DNA of 64,000 nt from Massilia frigida. Lineage in GTDB: Bacteria > Pseudomonadota > Gammaproteobacteria > Burkholderiales > Burkholderiaceae_D. Under the pieces are notes generated by a model. That model saw only the letters and a list, made by a program, of their open reading frames with translations, was not told where the DNA came from and did not search any database. Below are positions 46,107-59,090 of this stretch, piece by piece. The DNA lies in assembly GCF_011682175.1 (NCBI RefSeq), contig NZ_WHJG01000030.1:32722-96721 (forward strand), given 5' to 3'. How positions within the stretch are numbered: position 1 is the stretch's first letter; each line of letters starts with the position of its first letter. Made by a program: the position numbers and the translations under genes.

Positions 46107-48506
46107 GTGATGACCGGCGCAACCATCGAAGTTGGCGATGTCATCCTCGTGGCATCGGATGAATCCACCCCCATGAACGGGCCGTATCGCGTCCTGGAGG
46201 TCTTCCCGAAGCGGGATCGCGTAACGCTGATTCCGATCCCAACCGGCCCCAGAATACATCCTGGACGAAAACAGGCGAGCTACTACGCGAAGGGCTTCAT
46301 CTCTCACAAACTTTCTCAGCTCGAATTCTGGCTTGAGACGAAGCGGCTTCAGATTACCACCCTGGAACTGCCGAGCCACTGGCATCTCAGCGATGTCCAA
46401 CTGCGGGAACTGTTCCCGCCTGAGGAGTGCGACGACCTTGCTCCCGAAGACCGGGGCCGCTCGCCCCTGGAGATCAAACGCGACTTCAGATGGATGCTGA
46501 TCGCCCCTATGGTCGAATCGATGGAGGCCAGCACAGGCACACGGCCGCCCGACCTGACCTGCCTCGATGCGCAGGTGCGGGAGCGTGCGCGCGAGCTCAA
46601 GGTCAGCGCCGGCCAGGTCTACAACGCACTCCACCGTTACTACGCATTCGGCGGCATGAAGAACTCCTTACTGCCGGATACCACCGCGCGGTCGGGAGCA
46701 CCGGGAAAGCCGCGCCGAGGGAAAAACGGAGTGAAGCTGGGCCGCAAAAACGCGGCGGCCAAAGCGGGGGACACCGAACGAGCGGGGTTTATCCTCACGG
46801 ACAAGGACGTACAGAACCTGGAAGATGGCTACGCCACCTTCGTCGTGCCGGGTACGGGAGTCAAGCAAGCTTACCTGTCCATGAGCGCGGCGTATTACAG
46901 TACGGGCCACACACTCAAACACGGTCATCTGGTAACAAACCTGCTCGATGCACATCTCCGGCCCACGAAAAGCGACTTCATCTATCACGGTTCGCGCGCA
47001 CAGGATGCTGGTGGCGCCGCCCGCAGATTGATGGGCGAAGGGGTCTGGGCGCGTAACTATCGACCGCTGGTCGGCACGGCACGCGACGGCATCACGACCA
47101 TCGGCCAGGTCGGCTCGCTCGATGCGTCGCCAGTCGATGTGAACTTCGTCGCGTGCGGCGATCCACTGCAGCCGATCGGCGTCGGTCGCGGCCTGTTCGT
47201 GCGCGACGCATGGCTCGGCCTGTATCTTGGATGGCGCGTCGCGATCAATGGCCTTGGCACCGACGATGCGAAACTGGCGATTTTGCGCGGGGCGACGGAC
47301 AAGGCATCCATGCTTGCACGCTACGGCCTCGATCTGCCATCCGACGATTTCCCGTCCATGTTCTGTTCAAAATACTTTGCCGACAATGGTGAACTGCGCA
47401 GTTTCGACGGGATTGATTCCGTCGTTAAACAACTATCGTCGCGGATCGAGTTTATTGCCAGCGGAAGGGCCGACCGCAACAGTTCTTCCGAATCCGGACA
47501 TCACGTGCGCCACCGGAGCCTGGATCATCACATCACCGGCACGACCAAGGGACGGCCATCGAAGCGCGGTGAACCACTGGCTATCTCGAAAGCGCTGATT
47601 TCACGGTTCGCTTACGAGCGACTGCTCATTTTATGGATCCACTGGGCTAACACGCAGCAAGAATTGCCGCTGCATATGGTCCCGGCAGAGATGCGGCGGG
47701 AATTCGCTGCCGAAGGAAAAACGGCCGGGCGCACCAGGATCGCGATCTATCGATGGGCCAGGAAAAATGGCTACGTCACGGGCAAGCCGATGGACCCGAG
47801 TTTCCTGCGGTCCCATCTTTTGCCACGGTTTACCGCGAGCGTACAGCGCGGAGGGCTGGTGCTCCACCGGCCCAATACCGGCAACACAGTCGAGCTGCTT
47901 CACGGTGCGCGTTTCAATCACGACTACCTTGCGCAATCCGGGATCATTCGCGATGCCATCAGTAGCGGAAAGAAGCACATCGAAGTACGTGTCGATCCGG
48001 ACGATCTGAGCCACCTCATTCTCGTCGACCGGCACGGCGCGCATATCATCCCCAACATCAAGGACGACGTGATCCTGATACAGGAAGGAGGAGTGCCCGA
48101 TCTCTGCGCGCTCAACGATGCTGAAAAGATGCATGGGGTCGTCGGCGCGACCAGCAGGGATCAAGCCGATGTTGAACAGCAGTCGTTCAGAAACGACGTC
48201 GAAGCGGTCGCGCGCGAAAAGCAGGCTGCGGCAAGAAAATCCCTTGGATCGAAGGCGTCACCAAACGCCAAGCGCGCAGGTGTGCGCGCAGCGCAAGCAT
48301 TGGAACAACGGCGCGAGCTGGACGACGAAGCTCGCCGGGTCGCAGAACTGCGCGAACCGCAAAGCGATACCCCGCCCGAGCCATCTCCGCGCACGGCCGA
48401 ACAAGCCTGCGCTATCCTTCATGCGCCCGTGGAGGATGGCGTGAATCGATTGATGGAACTGAGGAAAAGCCGATTATCCCGCTTTCATAATGAGAGGAAG
48501 CATTGA
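46107..48506 (+). CDS. tnsB: TnsB-like DDE transposase
   Basis: A 799-residue transposase of the Mu/TnsB (rve) class that joins 3' ends to the target. The catalytic core is D339 in GQVGSLDASPVD, D426 in KYFADNGELR and probably E462 in NSSSESGHH, giving exactly DD(35)E spacing. DNA-binding domains precede it and a charged, Ala/Arg-rich tail (about 690-799) may contact TnsC. The GTG at 46107 is directly followed by an ATG; GGGGA lies six bases upstream of the GTG. Its TGA overlaps the tnsC ATG (TGATG). Confidence 0.87.
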   Translation: MMTGATIEVGDVILVASDESTPMNGPYRVLEVFPKRDRVTLIPIPTGPRIHPGRKQASYYAKGFISHKLSQLEFWLETKRLQITTLELPSHWHLSDVQLRELFPPEECDDLAPEDRGRSPLEIKRDFRWMLIAPMVESMEASTGTRPPDLTCLDAQVRERARELKVSAGQVYNALHRYYAFGGMKNSLLPDTTARSGAPGKPRRGKNGVKLGRKNAAAKAGDTERAGFILTDKDVQNLEDGYATFVVPGTGVKQAYLSMSAAYYSTGHTLKHGHLVTNLLDAHLRPTKSDFIYHGSRAQDAGGAARRLMGEGVWARNYRPLVGTARDGITTIGQVGSLDASPVDVNFVACGDPLQPIGVGRGLFVRDAWLGLYLGWRVAINGLGTDDAKLAILRGATDKASMLARYGLDLPSDDFPSMFCSKYFADNGELRSFDGIDSVVKQLSSRIEFIASGRADRNSSSESGHHVRHRSLDHHITGTTKGRPSKRGEPLAISKALISRFAYERLLILWIHWANTQQELPLHMVPAEMRREFAAEGKTAGRTRIAIYRWARKNGYVTGKPMDPSFLRSHLLPRFTASVQRGGLVLHRPNTGNTVELLHGARFNHDYLAQSGIIRDAISSGKKHIEVRVDPDDLSHLILVDRHGAHIIPNIKDDVILIQEGGVPDLCALNDAEKMHGVVGATSRDQADVEQQSFRNDVEAVAREKQAAARKSLGSKASPNAKRAGVRAAQALEQRRELDDEARRVAELREPQSDTPPEPSPRTAEQACAILHAPVEDGVNRLMELRKSRLSRFHNERKH

Positions 48507-50005
48507 TGAACCTGACCGCTGCGCATCTGTCCCTGTCGTCCGTTGGAAACCCGTTCCTTGAGCCCTTGGAAACACTGCTGTCGACCGATCATCTGGAACT
48601 GCGCCTGCAGAACTGGCCGCTCGCCGGCCTCGATACGAGCGGCCTCGACAACCAGGCAAGACATGACTTGCTGGACCGGGTTCAAGAGCAAATGTTCGAG
48701 CCGACACTGTCTTCCATCGACACCACGACCAGACTCTATCGCATGATCCGACGTGGCTATCTGGGCCGCAATCCCTCATGCGTCTCCACGCGGTCGCAAT
48801 CGATGTCGATTGCGCGCTGCGCGGGGAAGGCGATGAAGGACCTGCCGTGGCTGCCCAGCTCCGCCAAAGGCATGCGCATCAGCGGGATCACCGGCCTGGG
48901 GAAGACCTACGAAATATTACGCGCGCTAAAGCAGTTACCTCAGAAGATATCGCATGGATTTTCAAGGAGCGCCGATTGGAACCACATGACCCAGGCGACC
49001 TGGCTTTACGTAGCGATGAGCCATGACGGGTCGTTGGGGGGACTGCTACTGCAGGTGTTGACTGCGCTCGATCGAGCGATTGATACGGGCTACGCGGAGG
49101 ACCGCAGCCTTACGGGGTTGAGCAACGAAAAGCTGGCGGTCCATGTCGGCATCATCCTGGTGAACCACGGCGTCGGCGTGCTGGTGATCGACGAACTGCA
49201 AGGACGTAACTTTTCTGGCGGCGCTCGTGGCGGCCTGGCCGCCACCTTCTTCCTTCGCCTATTGAATTTCGGTATCCCGCTTGTACTGCTGGGTAACCCA
49301 TTGGGCATGGATGCCTTGGATTCGTTTTCCCAGGATATGCGGCGGGTAGGATCGGGAGGCAATATCGAAATGCATCCGATGGACGATGATGAATTCGACT
49401 TCACCAACGTCCTGGCGCCGGCACTGTGGCGCTACAACGTGATGCCGGAAGCTTCGCCGATCGACGACAAGGAGGGTGTCCTTCTCTTTCACTACTGCGG
49501 CGGCATTCGGGACTATGGGGCGCGCATCCGCGTTTGTTCGCAACGTCTGGCACTCGACCAAGGTGATCTGTATGTTACCGAGGCACACATGAAGCAAGCA
49601 TTCATGGGGCCCGATTTCAGCCCGAAGGAGCGCGACCTCATTGCCGGCTTCAGGGACAAGAATCCGATTCTTTTGCAACAATTCGATGACGTTCCTTGGG
49701 CGAAGTATGCCGTGCGGTGGGGTTTGTATCCCGACTGCTCGAACAGCGGTCCGACTGCCGCCCCCCCAGTCGCGGCGACCGGGGACACGACGGCGGGAAC
49801 AAAGCCGCGCAAGTCCGCCGCACAGCTCGCCGGTGAAACGGCGCAGCGCAAACGAACACGAAAAGCGAACCAATCGATAAAAAATACGGAGATGCGCGCC
49901 ACTCTCGACCCCGAAGACATGCGTAACAGAGGATTGCAAGAATATCTCATCAGCGGACTGGAGCAGTTGAAGGAAAACGACAACCGTACGGCATCGAAAC
50001 CATAA
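48506..50005 (+). CDS. tnsC: TnsC-like AAA+ ATPase
   Basis: A 499-residue ATPase that links the target selector to the transposase and prevents repeated insertion in one site. Walker A is GITGLGKT (127-134), Walker B LVIDE (226-230) and the sensor-1 Asn lies in LLGNP (about 264). A basic C-terminal tail (about 415-460, KRTRKANQ) could bind DNA or partners. The ATG overlaps the tnsB stop and has AGAGGAAG upstream. tniQ starts 13 bp after its stop. Confidence 0.85.
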   Translation: MNLTAAHLSLSSVGNPFLEPLETLLSTDHLELRLQNWPLAGLDTSGLDNQARHDLLDRVQEQMFEPTLSSIDTTTRLYRMIRRGYLGRNPSCVSTRSQSMSIARCAGKAMKDLPWLPSSAKGMRISGITGLGKTYEILRALKQLPQKISHGFSRSADWNHMTQATWLYVAMSHDGSLGGLLLQVLTALDRAIDTGYAEDRSLTGLSNEKLAVHVGIILVNHGVGVLVIDELQGRNFSGGARGGLAATFFLRLLNFGIPLVLLGNPLGMDALDSFSQDMRRVGSGGNIEMHPMDDDEFDFTNVLAPALWRYNVMPEASPIDDKEGVLLFHYCGGIRDYGARIRVCSQRLALDQGDLYVTEAHMKQAFMGPDFSPKERDLIAGFRDKNPILLQQFDDVPWAKYAVRWGLYPDCSNSGPTAAPPVAATGDTTAGTKPRKSAAQLAGETAQRKRTRKANQSIKNTEMRATLDPEDMRNRGLQEYLISGLEQLKENDNRTASKP

Positions 50006-50018
50006 TAGGAGTGAATGC

Positions 50019-51809
50019 ATGTTTGCTACTGCCAGCGCCCGCAAAGACGACTTTCTGCCCTACTTCCCCGCCGGTTTTCCTGACGAGACCATTGGTTCGC
50101 GCGTCAGTCGCTACCATATTCTCCGTGGCCAGCCAACGATGCACGCGACCTACAAGCAGCTGTTCGACCGCGTTCCCTTCAGTCTGGGCGGGATGGTCCA
50201 GCGCCACCTCGAAAACCTGGCCTCAAGACTTCCTGGCTCGTCTGCGCAAAATCTCATTGCACTTCAAAACGACAGTACATTGCAGCCCTTGTATCTACGT
50301 TTCTGCGGAGATGGCCCGCACCCAGGCAACGCGGAGCGCGATCGCACGGGCGGGCAAGTCGTACTGCCCCGACGAATGTCGGGCGACAGCCGGTTGACGC
50401 ATATGTGCCCTCAGTGCCTGGCCGAGGATGAAAATGAACATGGCTGGGCATACCTGCATCGCTCCCATCAAATTCCCGGCGTGACCACCTGTTGGAAGCA
50501 TGAAACCAAGCTGCTGGACCGCTGCCCATCCTGCAATTGCCCATTCGCCCACCCCAGCCAATTGATTCTCTCCGCCTGGCTGGGCTGTGCGTGCGGCGTC
50601 TCGATCGCGGTTCACGAGCATTCCAGCCCGGAGTTGTCATCGATACGTGAAAAGGAGTTCGCGCGTTTCACCCGCCAGCTCTTGATCGCCGGGCCAGTTC
50701 AACTGACAACAAGTCAGCTCATCACCATGTACAAACAGCGTGCCGCCGAATGCGGCTATGCATGGGGCGGCGGCCGCGTGAACAGAAAAGCGCTGTTCGA
50801 AAAGATCGAAGAATTCTTCGGTCCTGTGTTGCTGGCCAAAATGGACCCCGCCTATGGAAAAGGGAAAACAAGCGGCTGGTTCCATGTGCTGTCTCCGTCC
50901 GCATGCACCGAAACGCCCTTGAACAGACATCTCATCGTTTCCTACTTTCTGTTCCGCGACGCCGAGGTCTTTTTGACGCATGCAGTGGCAGCGGCAGCGC
51001 GGTTGCCGACTGACGATGCCGCTGCCGGTGCGGGCGTGACGCTTGAAACTGTTGACGGTTCAACAGAGGAGAACCGCAGGTCGGCGGAACTGCTTGACGA
51101 GCTGCTCCGCATTGCTCAACGCAGCGATTACGACACAGAGCAACTGTGGAGGTATCAGTTTTCCTCCATGACGCGTTTGGTAAAACTACTCCCCGACGCC
51201 TGCCATGTGTTGGATATGCAGATTCGGCGAGCGGCGGCGAAGAAAAAGCGCGATGCCGCAGGCGCCTTAAAAATCCTTGAGCGGCTCACCCAGCACGACG
51301 CCAAATGGGCGGCCGCAATTTCATCGATTGCCCACAATGTCTATTCGGAAGACAGTAGACCAGTCAAGGTCACCATGAAGCGTCTGATCAAGGCGGCCGG
51401 CGTTCCCGGCGTGAGTTGGCCAACCCAATCGAAATACCCCTTGGCAAATCTGGCTGTCAATGCGAAAGCGGAGTCTACATGGCACTTTTATGCCCGACGA
51501 TTGTTATGGACACTCCAATCGCTCCATCCGGACACCCCGGTTCACTTGGTCATCATCCACGCGTCGCTGGAGGTGTACAAAGCGAGGGCGGTGCTTGCGC
51601 TTTTTCCCGATGTCGCCCGTGGCGCTGGCCCATCAATCAAGGTCATCATGGCCATTCTGAGCTCTCGGTCTATCTCGACGAATTGGGAAGGACCGTGTCC
51701 GGAGCAGGAATTTTACAAGGCGGGACGGGCCTACCGGTTGCGGACCTCGCGCAGGGGCCCCATTGGCGGCCGCGCAGGGGCGCCCCACCTCTCCCCGGAG
51801 CGGTCTTGA
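50019..51809 (+). CDS. tniQ: TniQ/TnsD-like target-selection protein (large)
   Basis: A 596-residue protein. The N-terminal TniQ domain (about 10-200) begins FLPYFPAGFPDETIGSRVSRYH and has the zinc ligands C130, C133, C158, H161, C169 and C172. The remaining 390 residues are helical, with basic clusters (RAAAKKKRD) as expected for a TnsD-type DNA-binding part recognising an attachment site. It directs TnsC/TnsB to the target. The recognised site cannot be read from the sequence. The next tniQ begins 40 bp after its stop. Confidence 0.82.
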   Translation: MFATASARKDDFLPYFPAGFPDETIGSRVSRYHILRGQPTMHATYKQLFDRVPFSLGGMVQRHLENLASRLPGSSAQNLIALQNDSTLQPLYLRFCGDGPHPGNAERDRTGGQVVLPRRMSGDSRLTHMCPQCLAEDENEHGWAYLHRSHQIPGVTTCWKHETKLLDRCPSCNCPFAHPSQLILSAWLGCACGVSIAVHEHSSPELSSIREKEFARFTRQLLIAGPVQLTTSQLITMYKQRAAECGYAWGGGRVNRKALFEKIEEFFGPVLLAKMDPAYGKGKTSGWFHVLSPSACTETPLNRHLIVSYFLFRDAEVFLTHAVAAAARLPTDDAAAGAGVTLETVDGSTEENRRSAELLDELLRIAQRSDYDTEQLWRYQFSSMTRLVKLLPDACHVLDMQIRRAAAKKKRDAAGALKILERLTQHDAKWAAAISSIAHNVYSEDSRPVKVTMKRLIKAAGVPGVSWPTQSKYPLANLAVNAKAESTWHFYARRLLWTLQSLHPDTPVHLVIIHASLEVYKARAVLALFPDVARGAGPSIKVIMAILSSRSISTNWEGPCPEQEFYKAGRAYRLRTSRRGPIGGRAGAPHLSPERS

Positions 51810-51849
51810 AATTCTTTTAGGCAGCAAGAACGATACCGTAGAAGCGGCC

Positions 51850-53052
51850 ATGCTGATCACTCGTCTGCCTATAGCGCACAATGATGAAACGCTCTACAGT
51901 TTCGCGGCGCGGATTCGCGTGTCGAACGCGGCGCGCGATGATCGTTCTGCATGCCGGGGCATGTTCGGAAGCGCTGCGCACATGCGCGTCGCGGAGTTCC
52001 CGGTGAATCTGGTGCATTTTTGCCGCGTAACCCAAGGCGTGATGGGTACACCCGAAACAGTGCTGGCCGAGATGACCCTCGCCAATTTCTTCGGCCGCAT
52101 CGGTGGGCATCCTTGGCATGCCGGCAGTTCAGCACAACCTGTGGCGACGGCTGGTTACGGTCTGTCCAGCCTGTCGAACGGCAGTGTCAGCACGTGGCGG
52201 GCCTGCCGCCAATGCTTGCGATCCGATCTGTCCGCGTTCGCGACCGGGCATTGGCGGCGGTCGCACCAGCTGCCGACCGCGTTCTTCTGCTTACAGCACG
52301 GCACGCCGCTCAGCCAGTCCCTGGCCCCGGCCCACGCGTGGCACAATCGGTTCATGCTCCCGCAAGACACTGCCCTGCGTGAAACTGCGCATGGCTTTGA
52401 TGGCGCCGCAAACGACGAGGCGCTGCTTCGTTTGACACAGCTTGCGGTCGACGCGCTATGTGATGTAGGCCCATCCGTCGTCGGTGATGTGACGTACGCC
52501 ACCATGTGTCGCGCCCTCGGCGACAGGGGGATGCTGACGCATAGTGGAGCGATCCGACGCGATGCGTTTTGCAGCGAGCTGTTGCGGCATTACGGCTTTC
52601 TGCGCGAGTACCCGGATTTTGCCGCAGCTGTCTCGGCAAAGGGGCTGGACATACTTTATCGAAGCGTGCGATGCGTCGGACAATGGCGGCGGCCATTGCA
52701 TAATCTGTTGCTGCTCGACTGGCTGTTCGGGTCCTGGAAGTCTTTCTGCGAACAGAGCGCGTGGCAATCGGTCATGGGATGCCCCAATTTGCTTGCTGAA
52801 GCCGCGCCGTCCCGTTCCGACGTACCGCCTGCAGTAGACCACGCCATCGTGAATGATACCGGCGATCGCGTCCGTGAAATCCATCGGCGGAAATGCGTCG
52901 ATTTTTTGGAACGCAACACACATGCCGTCCGTAGCCGATTTGCGCGCGCCGAGCCGAAATCGTGCCGATGGCTGCTGGCCAATGACATCGCCTGGTTCGA
53001 CCAGTATTGCCCGATTGACCAGCGCGACAGGCCCCAGGCGAACCTGTTTTGA
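51850..53052 (+). CDS. Second, shorter TniQ-family protein
   Basis: A 400-residue protein whose start (ITRLPIAHNDETLYSFAARIRVSN) is clearly TniQ-like and whose first zinc pair is C119/C122, with C147 and H150 next. The final CxxC seen in the larger TniQ is not evident, so its zinc site is reduced. The C-terminal 250 residues do not match the first TniQ. It may be a second target selector, like the role of TnsE or a second TniQ in other Tn7-like elements. The ATG at 51850 lacks a strong ribosome site; the frame is open from 51763. Confidence 0.75.
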   Translation: MLITRLPIAHNDETLYSFAARIRVSNAARDDRSACRGMFGSAAHMRVAEFPVNLVHFCRVTQGVMGTPETVLAEMTLANFFGRIGGHPWHAGSSAQPVATAGYGLSSLSNGSVSTWRACRQCLRSDLSAFATGHWRRSHQLPTAFFCLQHGTPLSQSLAPAHAWHNRFMLPQDTALRETAHGFDGAANDEALLRLTQLAVDALCDVGPSVVGDVTYATMCRALGDRGMLTHSGAIRRDAFCSELLRHYGFLREYPDFAAAVSAKGLDILYRSVRCVGQWRRPLHNLLLLDWLFGSWKSFCEQSAWQSVMGCPNLLAEAAPSRSDVPPAVDHAIVNDTGDRVREIHRRKCVDFLERNTHAVRSRFARAEPKSCRWLLANDIAWFDQYCPIDQRDRPQANLF

Positions 53053-53068
53053 TTCGCCGACCTATGTC

Positions 53069-54151
53069 TCAATGTCTGTGGCGATGGTGAATATCGGGGT
53101 AATGTGGATGGGCATGCCTTTGCGGGACATGTTGATGCGGATGGGCGTGCGGCTCGCTTCCATCCCATTCGAAGTCGTGTTCATGCTGGTGATGGCCATC
53201 GTGGCTGTGCGCGTGGAGGTGCTCCATTGCCTCGTGCTCGTGTTCATGCCCATGCGATTCCGTCAGGTGCAGCCAGATGCCGCCTCCCATCAGCGCGGCC
53301 GCGATCCAGAAGGTCGCGCCAGGCGCCTCCGCCAGCATGATCAGCGAGATCGCCGCGCCAACGAAAGGGGCGGCGGAAAAATAGGCGCCGGTGCGTGCCG
53401 TGCCCAGGTGGCGCAACGCCAGCACGAACATGACCAGGCTCAGTCCATATCCGCAAAAGCCGACGGCGCCAGCCGCAAGGGCGGTACCGGCGCCCGGCAA
53501 GGCATAACCGAAAGCCAGGGCAATCGCGATATTCACGATGCCCGCCACCAGCCCCTTGACCATGGCAATCTGCAGCGGATCGCTGGCGGAAACTTTTCTG
53601 GTCAGATTGTTGTCGATCGCCCAGCACAGGCAGGCGCCCAGAATGGCAAACGCTCCCCACGGCACGCCCAGGACGGGCACCTGCTCCCAAGACAGCAGGG
53701 CGCCGGCCGCGACGATCAGGAGCATGCCGATGAAAATCCTGCGATCAAAATTTTCCTTGCAGACGAACCACGCCAGCATGGCCGTCAGCACGCCTTCCAT
53801 GTTGAGCAGTAGCGATGCGGACGAGGCCGGCATCATGCTGAGACCGACCATCAGCAACACCGGGCCGGCCACACCCCCGGCGGCGATCGCGCCGGCCAGC
53901 CACGGCAGGTCTGGTTTGGTCAGGGCGACCGGCTGGCCCACCTGGCCGCGCTGAACCAGCGCGCGGACCAGGAAGCAGGCGAGGAGGCCGACCCCGCTGC
54001 CGAGATACAAAACGCCGGCCAGCGAAACCGGCGCCACCTGCCCGACGAACACCTTGGCAAAGGGGGTACTGGCGCCGAACAGGGCAGCCGCCAGCATTGC
54101 GTACAGCACGCCCTTGTGAAGACCCGGTTCGCGCGTCGAAACGTTTTTCAT
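53069..54151 (-). CDS. EamA/DMT family exporter with His-rich tail
   Basis: A 360-residue inner-membrane protein with about ten helices in two EamA repeats (1-300). The last 55 or so residues are cytoplasmic and extraordinarily His-rich (about 20 His, e.g. HGHEHEHEAMEHLHAHSHD), a metal-binding or metal-sensing tail. It converges on the second tniQ with 16 bp between stops. With the neighbouring RND operon it probably exports or senses a transition metal; substrate specificity is inference. Confidence 0.8.
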   Translation of the reverse strand: MKNVSTREPGLHKGVLYAMLAAALFGASTPFAKVFVGQVAPVSLAGVLYLGSGVGLLACFLVRALVQRGQVGQPVALTKPDLPWLAGAIAAGGVAGPVLLMVGLSMMPASSASLLLNMEGVLTAMLAWFVCKENFDRRIFIGMLLIVAAGALLSWEQVPVLGVPWGAFAILGACLCWAIDNNLTRKVSASDPLQIAMVKGLVAGIVNIAIALAFGYALPGAGTALAAGAVGFCGYGLSLVMFVLALRHLGTARTGAYFSAAPFVGAAISLIMLAEAPGATFWIAAALMGGGIWLHLTESHGHEHEHEAMEHLHAHSHDGHHQHEHDFEWDGSEPHAHPHQHVPQRHAHPHYPDIHHRHRH

Positions 54152-54187
54152 CCCCAGCCTTTCAATGTACGGATTGCGGCGCCAGCC

Positions 54188-54547
54188 TTACTTGATCACG
54201 AATTCGCCGGTGGCAACCGACTTGTCGGCCAGCATGATCGTGGCCTGTGCCTTGCCACCCACCGCCAGCTTCGTTCCTGCCTTGGGCGCCATCGCGTTCT
54301 CGCCGCTCGGTACCAGCTCGACATCCTGCTTGACCTTGCCCTTGACCACGGTAAGCTTGCCGGTGGCGCCGGCGGTCGCGACCTTTTCATTGCCTTTGGT
54401 GACATATACCAAGGCGCCGTCCTTGTTCTGGACCAGTTCCGCTTTCAAGACCACTGGCGGCGCGTCGTCATGCTCCGGATGGGCGACTGCAAAATTGGTG
54501 AGGGACATTGCCGTCAGCAAGCTGGCCAGTACTGCAATTTTCTTCAT
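54188..54547 (-). CDS. Small periplasmic protein of the metal-efflux operon
   Basis: A 119-residue exported protein. The signal peptide (about 1-24) ends FAVA and the mature protein starts HPEHDD, a possible metal-binding terminus. The rest is beta-rich with repeated short strands and no known domain. GGAG lies six bases before the ATG at 54547; an earlier in-frame reading is unsupported. It is the last gene of the operon before the EamA gene, 36 bp from it. Confidence 0.65.
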   Translation of the reverse strand: MKKIAVLASLLTAMSLTNFAVAHPEHDDAPPVVLKAELVQNKDGALVYVTKGNEKVATAGATGKLTVVKGKVKQDVELVPSGENAMAPKAGTKLAVGGKAQATIMLADKSVATGEFVIK

Positions 54548-54605
54548 TGTGTTCTCCATGATTGCGGCGATATGAAGGTGGCCTCGCCGCTTCGGCCACT
54601 GCACA

Positions 54606-55235
54606 CTATTTTTTGAAGATGTCGGTATAAAAACCGCTGGCCTGCAGCACCACGGTGACCGGCGCGTCGGTCTTGTTCTTCCAGTACCAGCCGTGCACGC
54701 CAGTAAAAGGCGCAATCAGGGCGCCGCTGGACTGGCTCACGTCGTTCTCCAGGATAAAACTCTCGAATTCGTCGCCCTTCGCGTTGACCGGCTCGCCATG
54801 AAAATCGTGATTGAGCGCTTCGCCTTTCGTGGTCTTCCAGGAAAAGATCAGGGTTGCTCCCTTCGCCAGATGGGTCTTTACTTCCACTCCTTTGCCGGGC
54901 GCCAACGTGATCTCTTGGGTGTCCGCCCGGTAGGCAACCGTCTGCTTCGACGCGATAGTGAGAGCGCGCACCTCGCCCGGGGCCGAGACGGTCGATCCCT
55001 TCGGCGCCGGCGCCACCGTGCCGGCAGCCTTGGCTGGTTCCCCTGGGGGCAGCGCGGCGCTGTGCAATTTGGTCAAACCAAGGGCCTTGCCGGCGCCGGT
55101 CGGGTCGATGCCGTATTCGGCAGGCAGGACGGCAACGGTGAGCAGCACGGCGGCCACCGCGGCGGCGATCAGGCAACCGCGCAGGAGTTCTTTTTTGGGC
55201 GCGACGGCGCCGGCGTTCGTTGAAGGCAGGGTCAT
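54606..55235 (-). CDS. Transmembrane anchor protein of metal-efflux clusters
   Basis: A 209-residue protein with one helix near the N-terminus (about 20-38) and a periplasmic domain ending HGWYWKNKTDAPVTVVLQ. This family is recurrently annotated as transmembrane anchor protein beside HupE and CBA-type RND genes; its action is not established. It lies eight bases after the hupE stop. Confidence 0.7.
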   Translation of the reverse strand: MTLPSTNAGAVAPKKELLRGCLIAAAVAAVLLTVAVLPAEYGIDPTGAGKALGLTKLHSAALPPGEPAKAAGTVAPAPKGSTVSAPGEVRALTIASKQTVAYRADTQEITLAPGKGVEVKTHLAKGATLIFSWKTTKGEALNHDFHGEPVNAKGDEFESFILENDVSQSSGALIAPFTGVHGWYWKNKTDAPVTVVLQASGFYTDIFKK

Positions 55236-55243
55236 GGTGTTTC

Positions 55244-55931
55244 CTATTGACTGATATAGCCGGTGAACTGGAGACCGGCCAGCACAAAACCGGCGCTCAT
55301 GAGCGCAAAATTACTGGTTAAGGCGTGGCGGGCGAAACTGGCGGTCGTTCTCCAGTAGCGCATCAGGACCAGGATCATGCCGAGCGCAAGCAGCTGGCCC
55401 AGCTCCACGCCGATATTGAACGCGATCATGTTCGGCACCAGGCCGTCGGGCGACAGGGCGAAATCCTGCAGCTTGGTCGCCAGGCCCAGGCCGTGGAAGA
55501 AGCCGAAGATCAGCACCGCCGCCTTCTTGTTCGGCTGAAACCCGAACACAGTACCGAATCCGCCCAGGTTGTCGAAGGCGCGGTAGACGATCGACAGGCC
55601 GATGATGGCGTCGACCAGATAGGCATTGATATGCCAGCCGTTGAGCACCCCGAGCAGCAGGGTGGTGCTGTGGCCGAGCGCGAACAGGGTCACATAAAGG
55701 CCGATTTCCTTGATCCGGTACAGGAAGAAGATCACGCCGCACAGGAACAGCAGGTGGTCGTAGCCGGTCACCATGTGCTTGGCGCCCAGATACAGATAGG
55801 GCAGGAAATGCACGCCCGTGGCGCCCTGCAAAAAACCCTTGTCCGACTCGGATACCCCGTGCGCCCAGGCCCCGGCCGTCATCAGGCACAGCACCATGCC
55901 CAGCAGCCAAGCAGGGACGGCGTCGCCCCGA

Positions 55932-55945
<14 letters not shown>
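55244..55945 (-). CDS. HupE/UreJ-2 family membrane protein
   Basis: A 233-residue membrane protein with a signal-like start (AGAWAHG) and about six helices. Conserved His-containing segments include GYDHLLFLCGVIFF, GHSTTLLLG and FGFFHGLGLA, the hallmarks of the HupE/UreJ nickel/cobalt-related family. The first 14 bases overlap the end of the RND gene, so translation is coupled. It probably helps move or sense a divalent metal. Confidence 0.85.
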
Positions 55946-59081
<3,136 letters not shown>

Positions 59082-59090
59082 ACCGGCGCC

